A stretch of 64,000 nt of DNA from Elymus sibiricus. Taxonomy: Eukaryota > Streptophyta > Magnoliopsida > Poales > Poaceae. The stretch is from assembly GCA_039707655.1 (NCBI GenBank), contig CM077664.1, positions 123,788,485 through 123,852,484 of the forward strand, given 5' to 3'. Shown here one piece after another: positions 33,796 through 45,499 of this stretch; positions within the stretch are counted from its first letter, which is position 1; the number at the start of each line of letters is the position of its first letter. A program made the position numbers and the translations under genes. The notes below the pieces were generated by a model. The model was given only the letters and a program-made list of their open reading frames with translations. It was not told the origin of the DNA and did no database searches.

Positions 33796-35420
33796 TGATA
33801 CGTCTCCAACGTATCTATAATTTATGAAGTATTCATGCCATGTTTATTATAGTTTTGTATTATTTTGGTGCACTTTTATATGGCTTTTATTTGATTTGTA
33901 TGGACTAACATATTGACCTAGTGCCCAGTGCCAGTTGTTGTTTTCTGTTTGTTTTTGGTTTTCCAGAAAATCCATATCAAATGAAGTCCAAATGCAGCGA
34001 AACTTTTTGACGATTTTTTCTGGAAGGAAACAGACCCAGGAAGTTTCGGGGGAGCAGGAGAAGACCCACAGGGGCCCCACAAGCCACCAGGGCGCGCCAA
34101 CCCCCCAGGCGCGCCCTGGTGCCTCGTGGGACCCCTGTGGCACCTCTTTGCGTGATTCCAACGCTGAAAATCATATATATTCAGAAACCCCCGAAAGTTA
34201 ACCTAGATGAGTTTTTACGCCGCCGCAAGCCTCTGTTCCAAAGCGATCCCATCTGGAGCTCCGTTCCGGCACCCTGCCGGAGGGGGGAATCATCACCGGA
34301 TGCCATCTTCATCATCCCGGTGGTCTCCATGACGAGGAGGGAGTAGTTCACCCTCGGGGCTGAGGGTATGTACTAGTAACTATGTGTTTGATCTCTCTCT
34401 CTCTCTCTCTCGTGTTCTTGATATGGCACGATCTTGATATATCGCGAGCTTTGTTCATATAGTTGGATCATATGGTGTTTCTCCCTCTCTATCTTGTTGT
34501 GATGAATTGAGTTTTTACCTTTGAGGTTCCACTATTATCGGATTGAATATTTTTATGGATTTGAGAACACTTAATGTATGTTTTGGCACTCAACTCGCGG
34601 ATTCCCGAGGTGACATTGGGGTAATCTATGCATAGGGGTTGATGCACGTTTTCGTCCTACTTTCTCCGGTAGAAATCTTGGGGCACTCTTTGAAGTTCTT
34701 TGTGTGGATTGAATATTATGAATCTGAAGTTTATTGATGCATATCGAATAATCAACTCACGGATACTTGTGGTGACATTGGAGTATCTAGGTGACATTAG
34801 AGTTGGTTGATGCATATCATATGGTGTTATTCTAGTATGAACTCTAGGGTTGTTTGTGACACTTATAGGAATGGCTCAATAGATTGATCGGAAAAGATAA
34901 CTTTGAGGTGGTTTCGTACCCTACAACAATTTCTATCTGATGTTTTCCGCGAATAGGAACGTTGGAGTGATTCTTTGTCACACGTTGAGGGATTGTTATA
35001 TGATCCAATTATGTTAGCATTGTTGAGAGATTGCACTAGTGAAAGTATGAACCGTAGGCCTTGTTTTCAAGCATTGCAATACTGTTTGTGCTCCGTTTTA
35101 TCACTTGCTACCTTGCTGTTTTTTTTATTTTCAGATTACAAAAACCTATTTCTACTATCCATACTACACGTGTATCACCATCTCTTTGCCGAACTAGTGC
35201 ACCTATACAAATTGCCATTGCATTGGGTGTGTTGGGGACACAAGAGATTTCTTGTATTTGGTTGTAGGGTTGTTTGAGAGAGGCCATCTTCATCCTACGC
35301 CTCCCACGGATTGATAAACCTTAGGTCATCCACTTGAGGGAAAATTGCTACTGTCCTACAAAACTCTGCCCTTGGAGGCCCAACACGAGTCTACAAGAAT
35401 AAGTTGTGTAGTAGACATCA
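33796..35420 (+). repeat. Solo LTR of the element B family (1,625 bp), TSD CCGGT
   Basis: It begins TGATACGTCTCC, ends GTAGACATCA, and matches the LTRs of element B. CCGGT flanks it at 33791-33795 and 35421-35425. The TATA region reads TATATAT (34174-34180) instead of TATAAATA. A CT microsatellite is at about 34394-34411. It inserted in the LTR of element X. Confidence 0.93.
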
Positions 35421-35637
35421 CCGGTAAGCATGCATAATGGACATATATTTGGTTCGATGGGACATGATATATGAAGAGAACATGCAACAAATGAGCTCTA
35501 AAAATGCGTAAAATATAGAGCCATCAACCTCCCCACGCTTAAACCTTGCTTGTCCTCGAATAAGAAGGTTGACTACCAAAGCTCACTGTTGCCAACTCTA
35601 AAGCTTACATTGAAACCAAACCCCGATTGGGGGTAAC

Positions 35638-36028
35638 TCACCACGTCGTCTCCCAGCCAGGTGGGCCGGGCTGAGGACCCCCATGTTGGTTCACCAGTGG
35701 GCCACGTCAAGGCAGCCCATGGCGTGTAGAAGGAAGGCTCCCGGAGACTTTATGTATACTCCAAGACATTAGAGGTCATCTACAGCATGTTCCGATATCT
35801 ATATAAACCGAGGGGTAAGGCTCGTAGATGACACACAACGATCTCATGGTAGATCACCTGTACTTTGTACTCCATGACAAATCAATACATCACAAGTAGG
35901 ACGTAGCGTTTTATATCTAAGGAGAGCCCGAACCTGGGTAAAAACATGTGCCGTGTTACCATCATGTTAAGACTACTAGCTCGAGAATCGGGACCCCCTA
36001 CCCGAGATCTGCCGAATTCGACCCGACA
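35638..36028 (+). repeat. Probable short solo LTR (391 bp), TSD GTAAC
   Basis: GTAAC occurs at 35633-35637 and 36029-36033. The segment between ends in CCCGACA, with LTR-like words CCGAACCTGGGTAAAA and GGGACCCCCTACCCGAGATC near its end and a TATATAAAC-like box near 35800. Its first bases are TCACC rather than TG, so either the end has mutated or the boundary is slightly off. Confidence 0.55.
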
Positions 36029-36033
36029 GTAAC

Positions 36034-37051
36034 CTAAGGCCGCCGTGTTCCGGTTGGCATAAACCCTAACGCCAGTGCTTTTCAAATCTAAGTGAATCAT
36101 CCTCCACTCCTTTCCTGCCCAAACTTGATTTCTCTTATGAACATTGACAGCAGCCTAGTTAGTTCCTATCAGGAAGGGCATTGGGGAGTCGATGCTATAG
36201 GGAGAGGGGTGCTAGTGAGGTGGAGAGAGAGATGGCGCCGGGGTGGTCGGGGGAGGGGCGCGTTGGGGTGGGTCGGGAGAGAGAGAGAAATTTGGAGAGA
36301 AAAATGAAAAGGAGGCGAAAGATGAACTGGTTTTTCGTTTTTCATATGTGCTAGGTTTTCTCTTTTTTTCCTCGTAGGGGTAGTCAAAGAGGTGGAGGGG
36401 TGGAGGCAAACACACAATGACCAACTCCTCTTTAATAGTAAATTTTTTAGCTGGCTAAAAACTGGCTCGAGATTGAATCAAAATCATTACAAGCCGAATA
36501 TGAGCCACCTGTGCAAAAAAAAATTGCGGGAATAAACTCCAATTCATTAAACCAACTCCAGCATACACCCCGTGACAAGGAATGAAATTGCAAGTAGGTC
36601 CTCGGGGCACAAGTCTTCTTCCACCTCCGGTATCTCAAGTCAATTTGAGCTCGTTGTAAGCCGAGTTTAGTCAGATTGCTCAAAATTCATTTGCACCTCT
36701 AGGTTAGACCATTGTATAACCTCCACGAGCACAAATGTCAATATAAACGGGTAAACTAATTGTGTAGAGGAATAGTTTAAATCACATGAGGAAATAAATT
36801 TGAAAGAAATGTTAAAAAGAAAGGGAAATGATCATTGTCCTACTATTTGCCGGCATCATGAAATTCTAGGAATGATTCTTTTGGAGAGAAAAGAGGCGTG
36901 CAATTTAATCCCATCGGCACGAAAAAGAAAACCAGAAAAAAAAAACCCTGAAAGAGACAGTAAAAGGTGAGAAGGCTGGAGCCACACAAAAATACAGGCC
37001 CAGAAAGCCCACGCACGGAGCCGAATCGGAGTTGTTCTTGGGAAGGCCACA
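36034..37051. other. Intergenic region upstream of the VOC gene
   Basis: No gene was recognised. Bases 36180-36300 are GA-rich purine tracts. A low-complexity T/C and A-rich stretch surrounds 36340-36450. The last ~200 bases are the likely promoter and 5' UTR of the gene starting at 37052, but no clear TATA box was identified. Confidence 0.5.
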
Positions 37052-39563
37052 ATGGCGATGAGGTGCCTCTCTTCTCTCCCTCTCCTCTACGCATCCGGCT
37101 CCGGAAAGGCCTGCGCTGTGGTCAGAACGCATCACACTCCCTCTGCTGCCGCGCACCGCCGGATCCGGACTCACATGTCTGTGGCCACCGGCGGTGAGCA
37201 GGCCCTGACGGCCAAGGAGCAGTCCCAGGGTAAGTTTTTTATGTTCCTATCGTAGTACTTTTTTTTTTGTTCCTATCTAGTACTGATAGCACATCTTTGT
37301 AGACGAGATGTACTTTAGGCTGTATGGAGTGCAAAGATTATTTCTTTGGTATTTAATTTCTGCGTTACTGAATCTGCGGAGTGAAAACATTGGCGACGTT
37401 TCGTCGTGGAGTAAAATTGTTTTGCTGCCTCAGTTTGGGCCTGGACTGTCCAAGAAATTCTCTCTCTGCAATTACATCGATACGACTAGTACTAGTTAGA
37501 TCAGTACCATGGTCTAAAAGAATTTAGATCTAGTTCTAGTTAGTACTAATTCTTAGGTTGCAGATCCAATCCCAGAGGCTACCTGTGTTTGCCTTCTTCA
37601 ATGGAGGTCTGGAGGAGCAGTTGAGAGTAGAGTATACAACTACACAAGCAACAGCTTCAGAATTAGTTCTCTGAAAGGAGCAGTATATCAATATGTTAGG
37701 CATTAAAACCCAAACTATGACATGTTTTTAGTAGCTGGTAACGAAGCAGCCAAACTGTAACTAGCCAGATTTTTGGCTTAACAAAAACTAGCCAGGGTTG
37801 CTGACCAGACCAACCTTGGTTGATATTTGAATTCACGGTGTTAATTTTTTCTGAAATTATGGGTGCTCACTAGATTTTGCTTGCATGTCATAGAATTATA
37901 TGTTCGTACATGCAGCATCAAAATAATGAAATATAAGTGGCAGGTAGGTCTTGACCTCTATGTGCAAGGAAAATTATCAAGAGCTTAATTTGCATAACGT
38001 CATAAGAGTATTCTGCATTCCCATCGTTGATAACCAAGTTTTTGTGTCAAAGTCATTTCTTCTTTCATACGACTTACAAAGGCTGGGTTCCATTACCTCA
38101 AGATAACAGAGCAACACATTTTGGGTCAAAGTTCCATGATTATTCCTCAGTCTCTGAATGAAATCATTTCTGATGTCCAACGCAGAACCTGACTATGGAG
38201 TCGTTAGTATGCACCATGTTGGAATACTATGCGAAAATCTTGAAAGGTCAATGGCATTCTACCAGGACCTCCTTGGTGAGTTATTTGTGAGTTATATATT
38301 TTTCACATGTATATGCACTGCTTGTAAAGTAAAATGATATTGTTGATCATTCAGGTCTTAAGGTGAATCCTGCTAGGCCAAATGACAAGCTTCCGTACAG
38401 AGGTGCTTGGCTCTGGGTTGGTTCTGAGATGATCCACTTGATGGAGCTGCCAAATCCGGATCCACTGACAGGACGCCCAGAGCATGGTGGCCGTGATCGT
38501 CATACCTGTGTAGCAATCAGAGATGTCTTGAAGTTGAAAGAAATCTTTGACAAAGCTGGTATATCTGAATTCTAACTATTTTTTTCCTGCTGTGTACAAC
38601 AGCCACTGGCTACAGTGTGCACATACCTTTTTCCTCTACTTGCCACCAACAACAGTAACCGCTAGTAGAGCATTTAACCTTACATTACCGCGGTGAGTAG
38701 CACAAAGTGTCAACAATTCAACAACTAAACACAGAAGCACCAAAAGGATCTGTATACTTACTCATGGATCAATTTTTTTTAAGGTGACCCATGAAAACCC
38801 ATGGATTGATAGTGGAAGTACTAAAAATCGAACTTATAAAACTGCAGGATGGGGTTTACCATGGTAGATATGGTTGCAGAGATATACGTATTCATTGTGT
38901 CAACTATATCTGTAAATTACTGTTAATAGTGTGAACTTATTCATAGTATGTTATGGTTCTGCCTAAATTTGTAACTGTAGCCGTAGTCAGGCTATTTGTG
39001 TGACAGACATGGCAAACAAAACCTCTGAGGGTAAAGTTATAGGTGTCTTGACTCTGGAAAAACATGTCCTGGGTTTAAAATAACCATTCTGTAAAAATTG
39101 TTGCAAGGTGTCAAAAGGGAGGTCTGATGTTATAGTTGATTCAACACTTGAACAGTGATGTTGATCAATAATCTTTTAAAAGACTGGTCAATTGATTTCT
39201 AAGAATCTCGAGCATATTACGTCCACATGACTTTAGCACCTACATTCCCATCTCTTTGACATGAGAACAAAAACACTCACTGTTCCATGTTTTATGTTAG
39301 AACTTAATTCTCTTAGTTGACATCACCGTGTCACCTACTATGACTTTATAATGTTAATTAGTCTGCATTGCACTTTTGTAATTCATCATGCTGGATTCTA
39401 ATTAGCCTCACGAAATTTATCATCGTCCATTGTCCGACAACATGACGACCTTTTACGGCTTGATTGTGATTCAGGAATCAGCTACACGCTCAGCAAATCT
39501 GGGCGACCAGCGATCTTTGCACGAGACCCGGATGGAAACGCGTTGGAATTTACACAAGTGTAG
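37052..39563 (+). CDS. Glyoxalase/VOC-family protein with plastid-type leader, four exons
   Basis: The exons are 37052-37229, 38186-38275, 38355-38558 and 39475-39563. All introns are GT...AG, and the joined frame has 186 codons and ends TAG. Residues 1-48 are rich in Ser, Ala and Arg with few acids, which suggests a chloroplast transit peptide. Residues 66-186 form one vicinal-oxygen-chelate (glyoxalase/bleomycin-resistance/dioxygenase) domain. It has all four expected metal ligands: H70 (HHVGIL), E120 (HLMELP), H139 (DRHTCVAI) and E182 (NALEFTQ). At this single-domain length it resembles plant chloroplast glyoxalase-I-like proteins such as Arabidopsis At5g57040 (from memory). The substrate is unproven; detoxifying methylglyoxal via glutathione is the textbook role, but many VOC proteins do other chemistry. 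The start was chosen because it gives the leader and an in-phase exon 1. Confidence 0.92.
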
Positions 39564-39833
39564 CAAGTGAGAGTCAGATTTCCAACTAGAATACCTCACA
39601 GGATGGTGCTTGTAAGATTACTGTACCCAAGACCCTGTTGCAGGTCTTGCTGTCTAGCAAACAAGATCTGGCTGGGACAATTGTGCTTGTGCCTTGTACA
39701 TACCAGTCAAGAAAACGAGATGCATCTTATCACATGATGATAGACTGGCAGTATTGGGGCACTTAAAATGTTGCCAATTTGGTCTGTAGTAATGATGGAG
39801 TATTACTCAATGATATGGATATGGACAAATGAA
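39564..39833 (+). other. 3' UTR and flank of the VOC gene
   Basis: Sequence between the stop codon and the Helitron. It has no coding potential and no obvious repeat. The poly(A) site was not determined. Confidence 0.5.
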
Positions 39834-42800
39834 TCTCTACTACTATTAAACAAGCAAACATATTCATCCATAAGCGCACCCAGAAACATGTACACAGGAC
39901 AGCCCAGACAAAATACCACCTCACGATCCGATCCACCTAATTAGATCTAACCATCCATATAAAAATTAATCCTCACCTGTGTGTATGTTTAGCAATTTAC
40001 ATGAGCGGACGAAACTCTGCCATCCGCGCGTACTATCTGGCCATCTGGTCAACGAAAAAAATCAGCGCCCCACCTCCCACGCACGACTCGCGGAAACCAC
40101 CTGTGCTCAGGCGTCTCCCGCTCGACCCCCGGCCACCGCCCCCCGCCGCCGGCTGCCGGGCCCTCTCTCGGACGCCAGCCCCGCCACCAGCCGCCGTTGC
40201 TCCTCGCGCCATCCCTCGGTGACGCCGCCCCCGACTCGCTCGAGCGCGGCCTCCCTCCGTGGCGCCCCAGGCCCGTGCCGCCCACCGCGTCCCACGGCGG
40301 CGCCCCGTCGCCGTGCCACCCACCGCGCCCTCCCTCGGCGGCACCTCCGTTCGACGAAGTCGAGACAGCAGGCGTCGCCCAGATCGCTCGAGCTACTTAA
40401 GGATTTTCTTCCTTCGAATCCTCCATGAATAAGGTATACACGTTGGTTGATCTGAACTTGGTTGCGTATAGGCTTGCGAACGACCAATTTTGCTTCTAGA
40501 AAAGTATTCTTTTTATCTTTGTGTGATTTGATAATACGAACATATAAGTATGTAGATCTGCAAAAGATCGTGCTTCATGATGTGTTTCAGCCGCCGTCGG
40601 GTAGGATCACGCGGAGTGGCTGTGTTGTGCGGCTGTATGTGAAGTTGTTTGTTGCTTTCTGTCCTGCCTGGCCGGCGAGTCTGCATCGTCGGCTGGAAAA
40701 GAGAAGACGGTGTGGAAGTATGGTGTGTCCCTTCCTGTGAGGTCGCTTCCCGTTCCGTGAGGTACGTCATGGTTTCTGTACTCGCATCTGTACGTGCTGC
40801 TTGTTTGTCTGTTTGCAAAAATCAACTGGCATGGCTTGCACGGTGGTGATGCCTGGATCCAGGGGTCATCGAGCCAGACGTCCAAGTTCTTTGTTTTTTC
40901 TTTGCATCAAACTTTTTTGTGAGCTAGAGTTTAGAGTCCGTCCCACCTTAATTTTTTTCGTCCTCCACCACTGACGCCGTTAGTCTTCGTGGCTCAGTTC
41001 TCAGGTTCTTTGAAAGCTTTTTGACTTGCACTTATCGGTAATTAATCCATGCCTAATGAGTTGGATGCCGATGCCAAGGGGAAAACTTGCTTCTATCGGT
41101 GACAATCTTCAGTCTTCGCCTTCTTCCTTGTGCTTTCTTCCATGTATTAGTGGTTACACATTTTTCTCTTATCCTGTTTACATGTCCAGCAGGGTCACCA
41201 TAGCAAGATTGGATCACGACTGAAATCAAGAACATTGGGACGGTGCCAGAGGCAAAGACACCGAGCAGTGGTGGTCATCAGGCACCTCCTAGGCAGCTCA
41301 AACCTGGTACCACCCCCATAGTCAATAACATTGGGAAATGTTTGCCTTTCTTTGCTATAATATTATTTTCTTGTGTTGTCTCGGTATCTAAACAACTTCT
41401 TTATGCATGTAATAAAGGTAACAGTTCAAGTATCGAAGGGACACACAAAATAAACTGCAGATTACTTGTTTGATTTCAAGTGAGTGATTCATGGTCTTCG
41501 CATCAGCCATTGTATTTGTAGGAGCGCATTCTTAAATATTAGAGGATGATCCTAAGTTAGATATACACCAGCTTGGATATATAAAGATATTAGAAATTAA
41601 TAGCGTTAATTTTGATGATGTGGAAAGTAAAACAGAGGCGCCAATTATTAGCTTGGACACGTAGACCTTGTTTGTTTGGTCTTCGGCTTTGGAGAATTAT
41701 TTGTTCGATGCTAATGTCCAAAATATTCATTGTAGAAATAATGTGACCTGAGTGACCGGAGCGACCGGGCTGACCTGAGCCCAGCGGCCGCACTAGACCA
41801 AGATTGCAAGCAACCGTCTGTTCATCAAGAACCGAAGGTAATAGACTGGTGCTTCCAGTCTTCAATCAACTTTTTTCAGTTCAGCTGATCTCATTGAATT
41901 ACATATTACAATGTGATAAATGCATCAATTTTCAGACTAAAGAAGCATGTTGTTGCAGTAGATAAAGGGGGAATTAAACCTACTTAATCATTGTGAAACT
42001 TAATGTAGTGACTTTGTACTTCACCAAATAGCAGGAAATTATAGGATGGACAAGGCAAACTGTATAGCTTGCTAATAATGAAGCATTAACTTTTGGCTCG
42101 CTCAACTTTTGAGCGAATAAATATTGGATTTGCAATAAAAACTTGACTGGACTGAAAAACAGACATAGCTTACACATTGCATAGCTCGGTAATATGCAGA
42201 ATAATGAACCATGGTACTGATTTGTGTATAAGTATGAAGATGTCTTATTTGGTTCCATTATTTAGCAAGTAGCATTTGTATGACGATCCATTGTTTGGCA
42301 TCTCCAGATTAACTATATATGCATGGATCTGTTACACATTTCAACACTTAGCAAGTAGCATGAGCATGAAGATCCATTATTTGGTTCACCCCCTTTTGCA
42401 ATTCTGAGCTAATATACATGCCATGCTCCGAGTTCAAATTATAATTTATTCTGAAATTAACCCCAATGTTGATGCTCCTTCCTCTGATCAATGTTCCTGT
42501 ACATAATGGGAAATCGGGGCTTTTGCTCCTTCATTGATTTGTTTAGTGTCTGTTATAGGCTGTTAACATTTTTTACTTCCAAAATGCAGATGGGCATCTA
42601 TTCCCGTCAGGGGATCATTCTCCGTGTAAGGACCTAAAAAACTCATCGACAATTGGGAAAAATGTTGTAGGCCCAAGCTAGAACAACAATAGGATATTTG
42701 TTATGTTCATATACGTAAGTTGCTTATTGTGACTAATGGATTTGATTTTGGTCTGTTTATAGGGTATAGTGGTATGACAAGGCTTTACTTCTATTTTAGG

Positions 42801-43653
42801 GGTGCTATATAATGATTTTATGGATCTATGTATTTTCAGCTCAGCTTGGACTAGGTGATGCGCAAATACACTGCTTCATTATTAGGAACAAAGCACCCCT
42901 CCATTTGTCTTTATCTCAGCTTAACACACGGTACAAAATCACTATGGCTAATTTGTGTCTCCTTCATATTTATAACCCAATGGTACTATGGAATTGGCGC
43001 AGCTTTCATGGGACAATAGGGTTTCCACACCTTTATTTATTTATTTATTTAATAAGTAGCACCAAACAGCCAAGTAAGCAACTAGATTACTAGATCTTCC
43101 ATGATTACAAAGTGCATTCCTGCTTCTTCATTTAAGGCCAAAATAGCTTGTGTACATCAGCAATGAACAATTGTGCTCTTCAGAAATGGTACATGTTGTT
43201 CTTCTATTTGACATTCAGGTAACTGTGTGTGGGTAATGGCAAGGACAACCTATATTTATTTTAAACTTGAAATATGTTCCTATTTGTATTCCCTACCTCT
43301 CTCACACTTTCTAATACACTAACAGCTTTTATGCTCTCTGTTGATCTGTAAGCTATCTGAACAGAAAACATGTATTTTATGGGAAAGACAGTTAACGGTC
43401 TGCTCAAATGGAAACATGTGGCTGATTTGCTTTTCATGTCCTGGTCTTTTCTTTGTGCTGGATGTACCAATGGTTTCTTTTTCTTCGTGTCTTGGAATGA
43501 TATCCAAAAACATGAGCTTGACAAAATAAATGTATGTTTTTATTAAATTTATATCGGTTGAGATACATATTATGTGTGTAACATTATTACTTTAATAATT
43601 ATTTGATGGCATTCTAGATGCCCAGACGTGCGTTGCACGTGCAAGCCTACTAG
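39834..43653 (+). mobile_element. Non-autonomous Helitron (3,820 bp)
   Basis: The left end is A|TCTCTACTACTATTAAAC, and the right end is CTAG|T at 43650-43653. The right end is preceded by a 6-bp stem, 3-base-loop hairpin ACGTGC-GTT-GCACGT at 43627-43641. TC...CTAG inserted between A and T without duplication is the standard Helitron signature. No Rep/helicase coding region was found. Bases 40020-40400 are very GC-rich and exon-like, possibly captured gene sequence, but no parent is recognised; the rest is AT-rich with no supported gene. It sits 270 bp after the VOC stop and 220 bp from the ALP1-like stop, so it may contribute to both 3' ends. Confidence 0.8.
43627..43653 (+). other. Helitron 3' hairpin and CTAG end
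   Basis: The stem is ACGTGC/GCACGT with loop GTT; GCAAGCCTA and then CTAG follow. Spacing from stem to end is 12 bases, normal for Helitrons. Confidence 0.8.
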
Positions 43654-43873
43654 TATTGTAAATTCCTTCCAAATTATGATACTTACATCAGACTTGAATA
43701 CGCTACATTTTCTGATATCAGTGTCAATGCCTTCTAAATTTCTCTTGGAACAAGCATGAAAAAAAAAATCCTCATCCCTTCTGAAATCAACTGGGATTCT
43801 TCTTATGCTTTCATGGACGATCAGTAGTTCATCACATGACCGAAGCCCGAGTTTTGATATGATGAACAGACCC

Positions 43874-45310
43874 CTAGAAGAATGTAACGCTGGGGTGGCC
43901 GCCATGGAGGAGGTCGTGAGCAATCCTGTCCCGCTCCTTGTCGGCCGCTGCGGACAGCACTGGATTGGCAGCGGCGACCACCTCGTCCTCGTCCTGAGAG
44001 AGTTCGGACTGGAGGTCGGCGTCGAGCTCCTCGCCGCTGCGTTCGCAGAAGTTGTGCAGCACGCAGCAGGCGCCGATCATGTTGTGGAGGTCCGGCAGCT
44101 TGGGCTCGGTGCGGCGCTGCAGGCAGCGCCACCGCCCCTTGAGCCTCTGGAAGGCGCCCCGCGCTGCTGCGCGCGCGGCGGCGATCCGCTCGTTAAAGGC
44201 GTGCTGCGCCCATGTCAGGTTCTGGTGCGCGTACGGCACGAGCATCCAGTCCGTGAGCGGGTAGCTCGCGCCGCCCACCAGCCGGCACTGGTCGTCTCCA
44301 AGCATGCCGGTCTCGCAGCGGGCGTGCAGCGCGGACCTCTCGAGCACGGCAGCGTCGGACAGCGAGCCAGGGAGACCGATGCACACGTCCGTGAAGGCGC
44401 CGTCAGCGTCCACGACGGCCTGCACGGCGACGGAGTAGGAGGCCTTGTTGTTCCGCTCCGTGAGGCGGCGGTTGTAGTACTCGGCGACGTTGTCCTTGGG
44501 TGGGCCAATGGGGATGTGGTCGGTGTACACGGAGCCGCCGACGCCGGCGATCCCGGACATTGCCTGGAACCTGGAGGCGGGGGATTCCAGCGGCCAGCGG
44601 ACGGCCTTGGGCAGGAGGACGGCGGTGAGGGCGGCGCAGACCTGGAGGACGATGTTGTGGCAGGTGGAGATGCCGAGGCCGAAGCGGCGGGAGACCTCGC
44701 GGAGGGGCTCCCCGGTGGCGAGGCGCCAGAGGCAGACCGCGACGCGCTGGTGCACGGGTATGGCGGCGCGCAGCGCGGTGTCCTCCTTGGCGACGGCGGC
44801 GCTGAGCTCGTCGCAGAGCGCGTCGAAGGTGGCGCGCGACATGCGGAAGGCCTGGCGGAACTCGGCGTCCGGGCACGCCGGGCCGCTGAGGCGGTCCCAC
44901 CACTCCGTGCTCCGCTCCCTCACCCACACCCGCCGGCCCCCGCCCCTCGCTGCGGCCGGCGCCGCGTCGCCGCCGCTGTGGGCAGGCGAGGTGGGCGGCG
45001 AGCCCTGCACCTTCCTCCTGACCGCCGGCGGCCGCGACGAGCCGTCGTCTCCCGCGGGGACGAAGCCGCGCTTCCTTCCTTGACCAGTCATTTCCGCTGG
45101 TGGCGTCGCGGCCGGCGGCGGTAACGGCGCGGCGGCGTGTCCGAAGAAGGCTGGCGCGGCCTCGGCGCCGCCGTAGTAAGGGAAGGCGTCGGGCGCGGCG
45201 GCGAGGTCGTCGTTCATGAGGAAGGCGAGGAGGGAAGAGTGGTCGTCGGCAGCTGCTGGGCCGTCGAAGAGCGATGGAAGAGGGGTGAAGGGCGTGAGGT
45301 AGGTGCTCAT
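43874..45310 (-). CDS. ALP1-like protein, PIF/Harbinger transposase-derived
   Basis: This is a single 478-codon exon on the minus strand. Residues 1-127 are a low-complexity Ala/Pro/Gly region with basic patches GRKR (78-81) and RRK (98-100) that could be nuclear signals. Residues 150-230 form the helical, HTH-like N-terminal part of HARBI1/PIF transposases. Residues 255-425 are the DDE_Tnp_4 fold: VYTDHIPIGPP, NRRLTERNNKASYSV, FTDVCIGLPGSLSD, TDWMLVPY, FQRLKGRWRCL and CVLHNFCE. Of the catalytic triad, the first Asp position appears to be Y262, D319 is kept, and the Glu position appears to be R384. The fold is kept but cleavage is probably lost, as in domesticated ALP1-type proteins, one of which is tied to Polycomb PRC2. 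Closest remembered relatives are Arabidopsis At5g12010/At4g29780. No terminal inverted repeats flank it. Confidence 0.88.
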   Translation of the reverse strand: MSTYLTPFTPLPSLFDGPAAADDHSSLLAFLMNDDLAAAPDAFPYYGGAEAAPAFFGHAAAPLPPPAATPPAEMTGQGRKRGFVPAGDDGSSRPPAVRRKVQGSPPTSPAHSGGDAAPAAARGGGRRVWVRERSTEWWDRLSGPACPDAEFRQAFRMSRATFDALCDELSAAVAKEDTALRAAIPVHQRVAVCLWRLATGEPLREVSRRFGLGISTCHNIVLQVCAALTAVLLPKAVRWPLESPASRFQAMSGIAGVGGSVYTDHIPIGPPKDNVAEYYNRRLTERNNKASYSVAVQAVVDADGAFTDVCIGLPGSLSDAAVLERSALHARCETGMLGDDQCRLVGGASYPLTDWMLVPYAHQNLTWAQHAFNERIAAARAAARGAFQRLKGRWRCLQRRTEPKLPDLHNMIGACCVLHNFCERSGEELDADLQSELSQDEDEVVAAANPVLSAAADKERDRIAHDLLHGGHPSVTFF

Positions 45311-45486
45311 GATCCGATCAGTCTCGTGGAGTCTTGGCTGGCGGAGCTAGCTCGATCGGCGGCGGCACTCCGAAGTACAGTACTGGCAGTCGGCTGGTTC
45401 AGTGAGACGCGGGAGGAGGATGATCGAGGAGGAGGAGGAGGAGGAGGGAGATGGTTGAGGTGTGATGGAGCGCGGGGGCGAAGTCA

Positions 45487-45492
45487 TATATA
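45487..45492 (-). promoter_or_regulatory. Candidate TATA box of the ALP1-like gene
   Basis: TATATA lies 177 bp upstream of the ATG in otherwise GC-rich sequence. The leader between them carries a CCT/CTC-rich run (45420-45448 in plus orientation GAGGAGG), common in plant 5' UTRs. Position only; no transcript evidence. Confidence 0.5.
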
Positions 45493-45499
45493 GGTATGG

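Larger units (their letters stand above)
31611..35637 (-). mobile_element. Element X: remnant minus-strand LTR retrotransposon
   Basis: After removing two inserted solo LTRs, the pieces 31611-31911, 33454-33795 and 35426-35526 form one LTR-like block. On the minus strand it starts TGATGGCTCTATATTTTACG at 35526. It is preceded there by AGCGTGGGGAGGT, a good polypurine tract, and by a GAGGACAAGCAAGG phrase similar to those next to the tracts of A and B. The other end was removed by the CACTA insertion at 31610. No coding region remains. Confidence 0.6.

Noticed and set aside
37052..37255. Exon 1 of the VOC gene read as a stand-alone 67-codon ORF
   Set aside because: A GT splice donor at 37230 joins it in phase to three further exons; reading on into the intron gives a meaningless tail.
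43805..45124. Plus-strand 439-codon frame opposite the ALP1-like gene
   Set aside because: It is the shadow of a GC-rich gene on the other strand; the minus-strand frame has a complete transposase fold and this one has no known motif.
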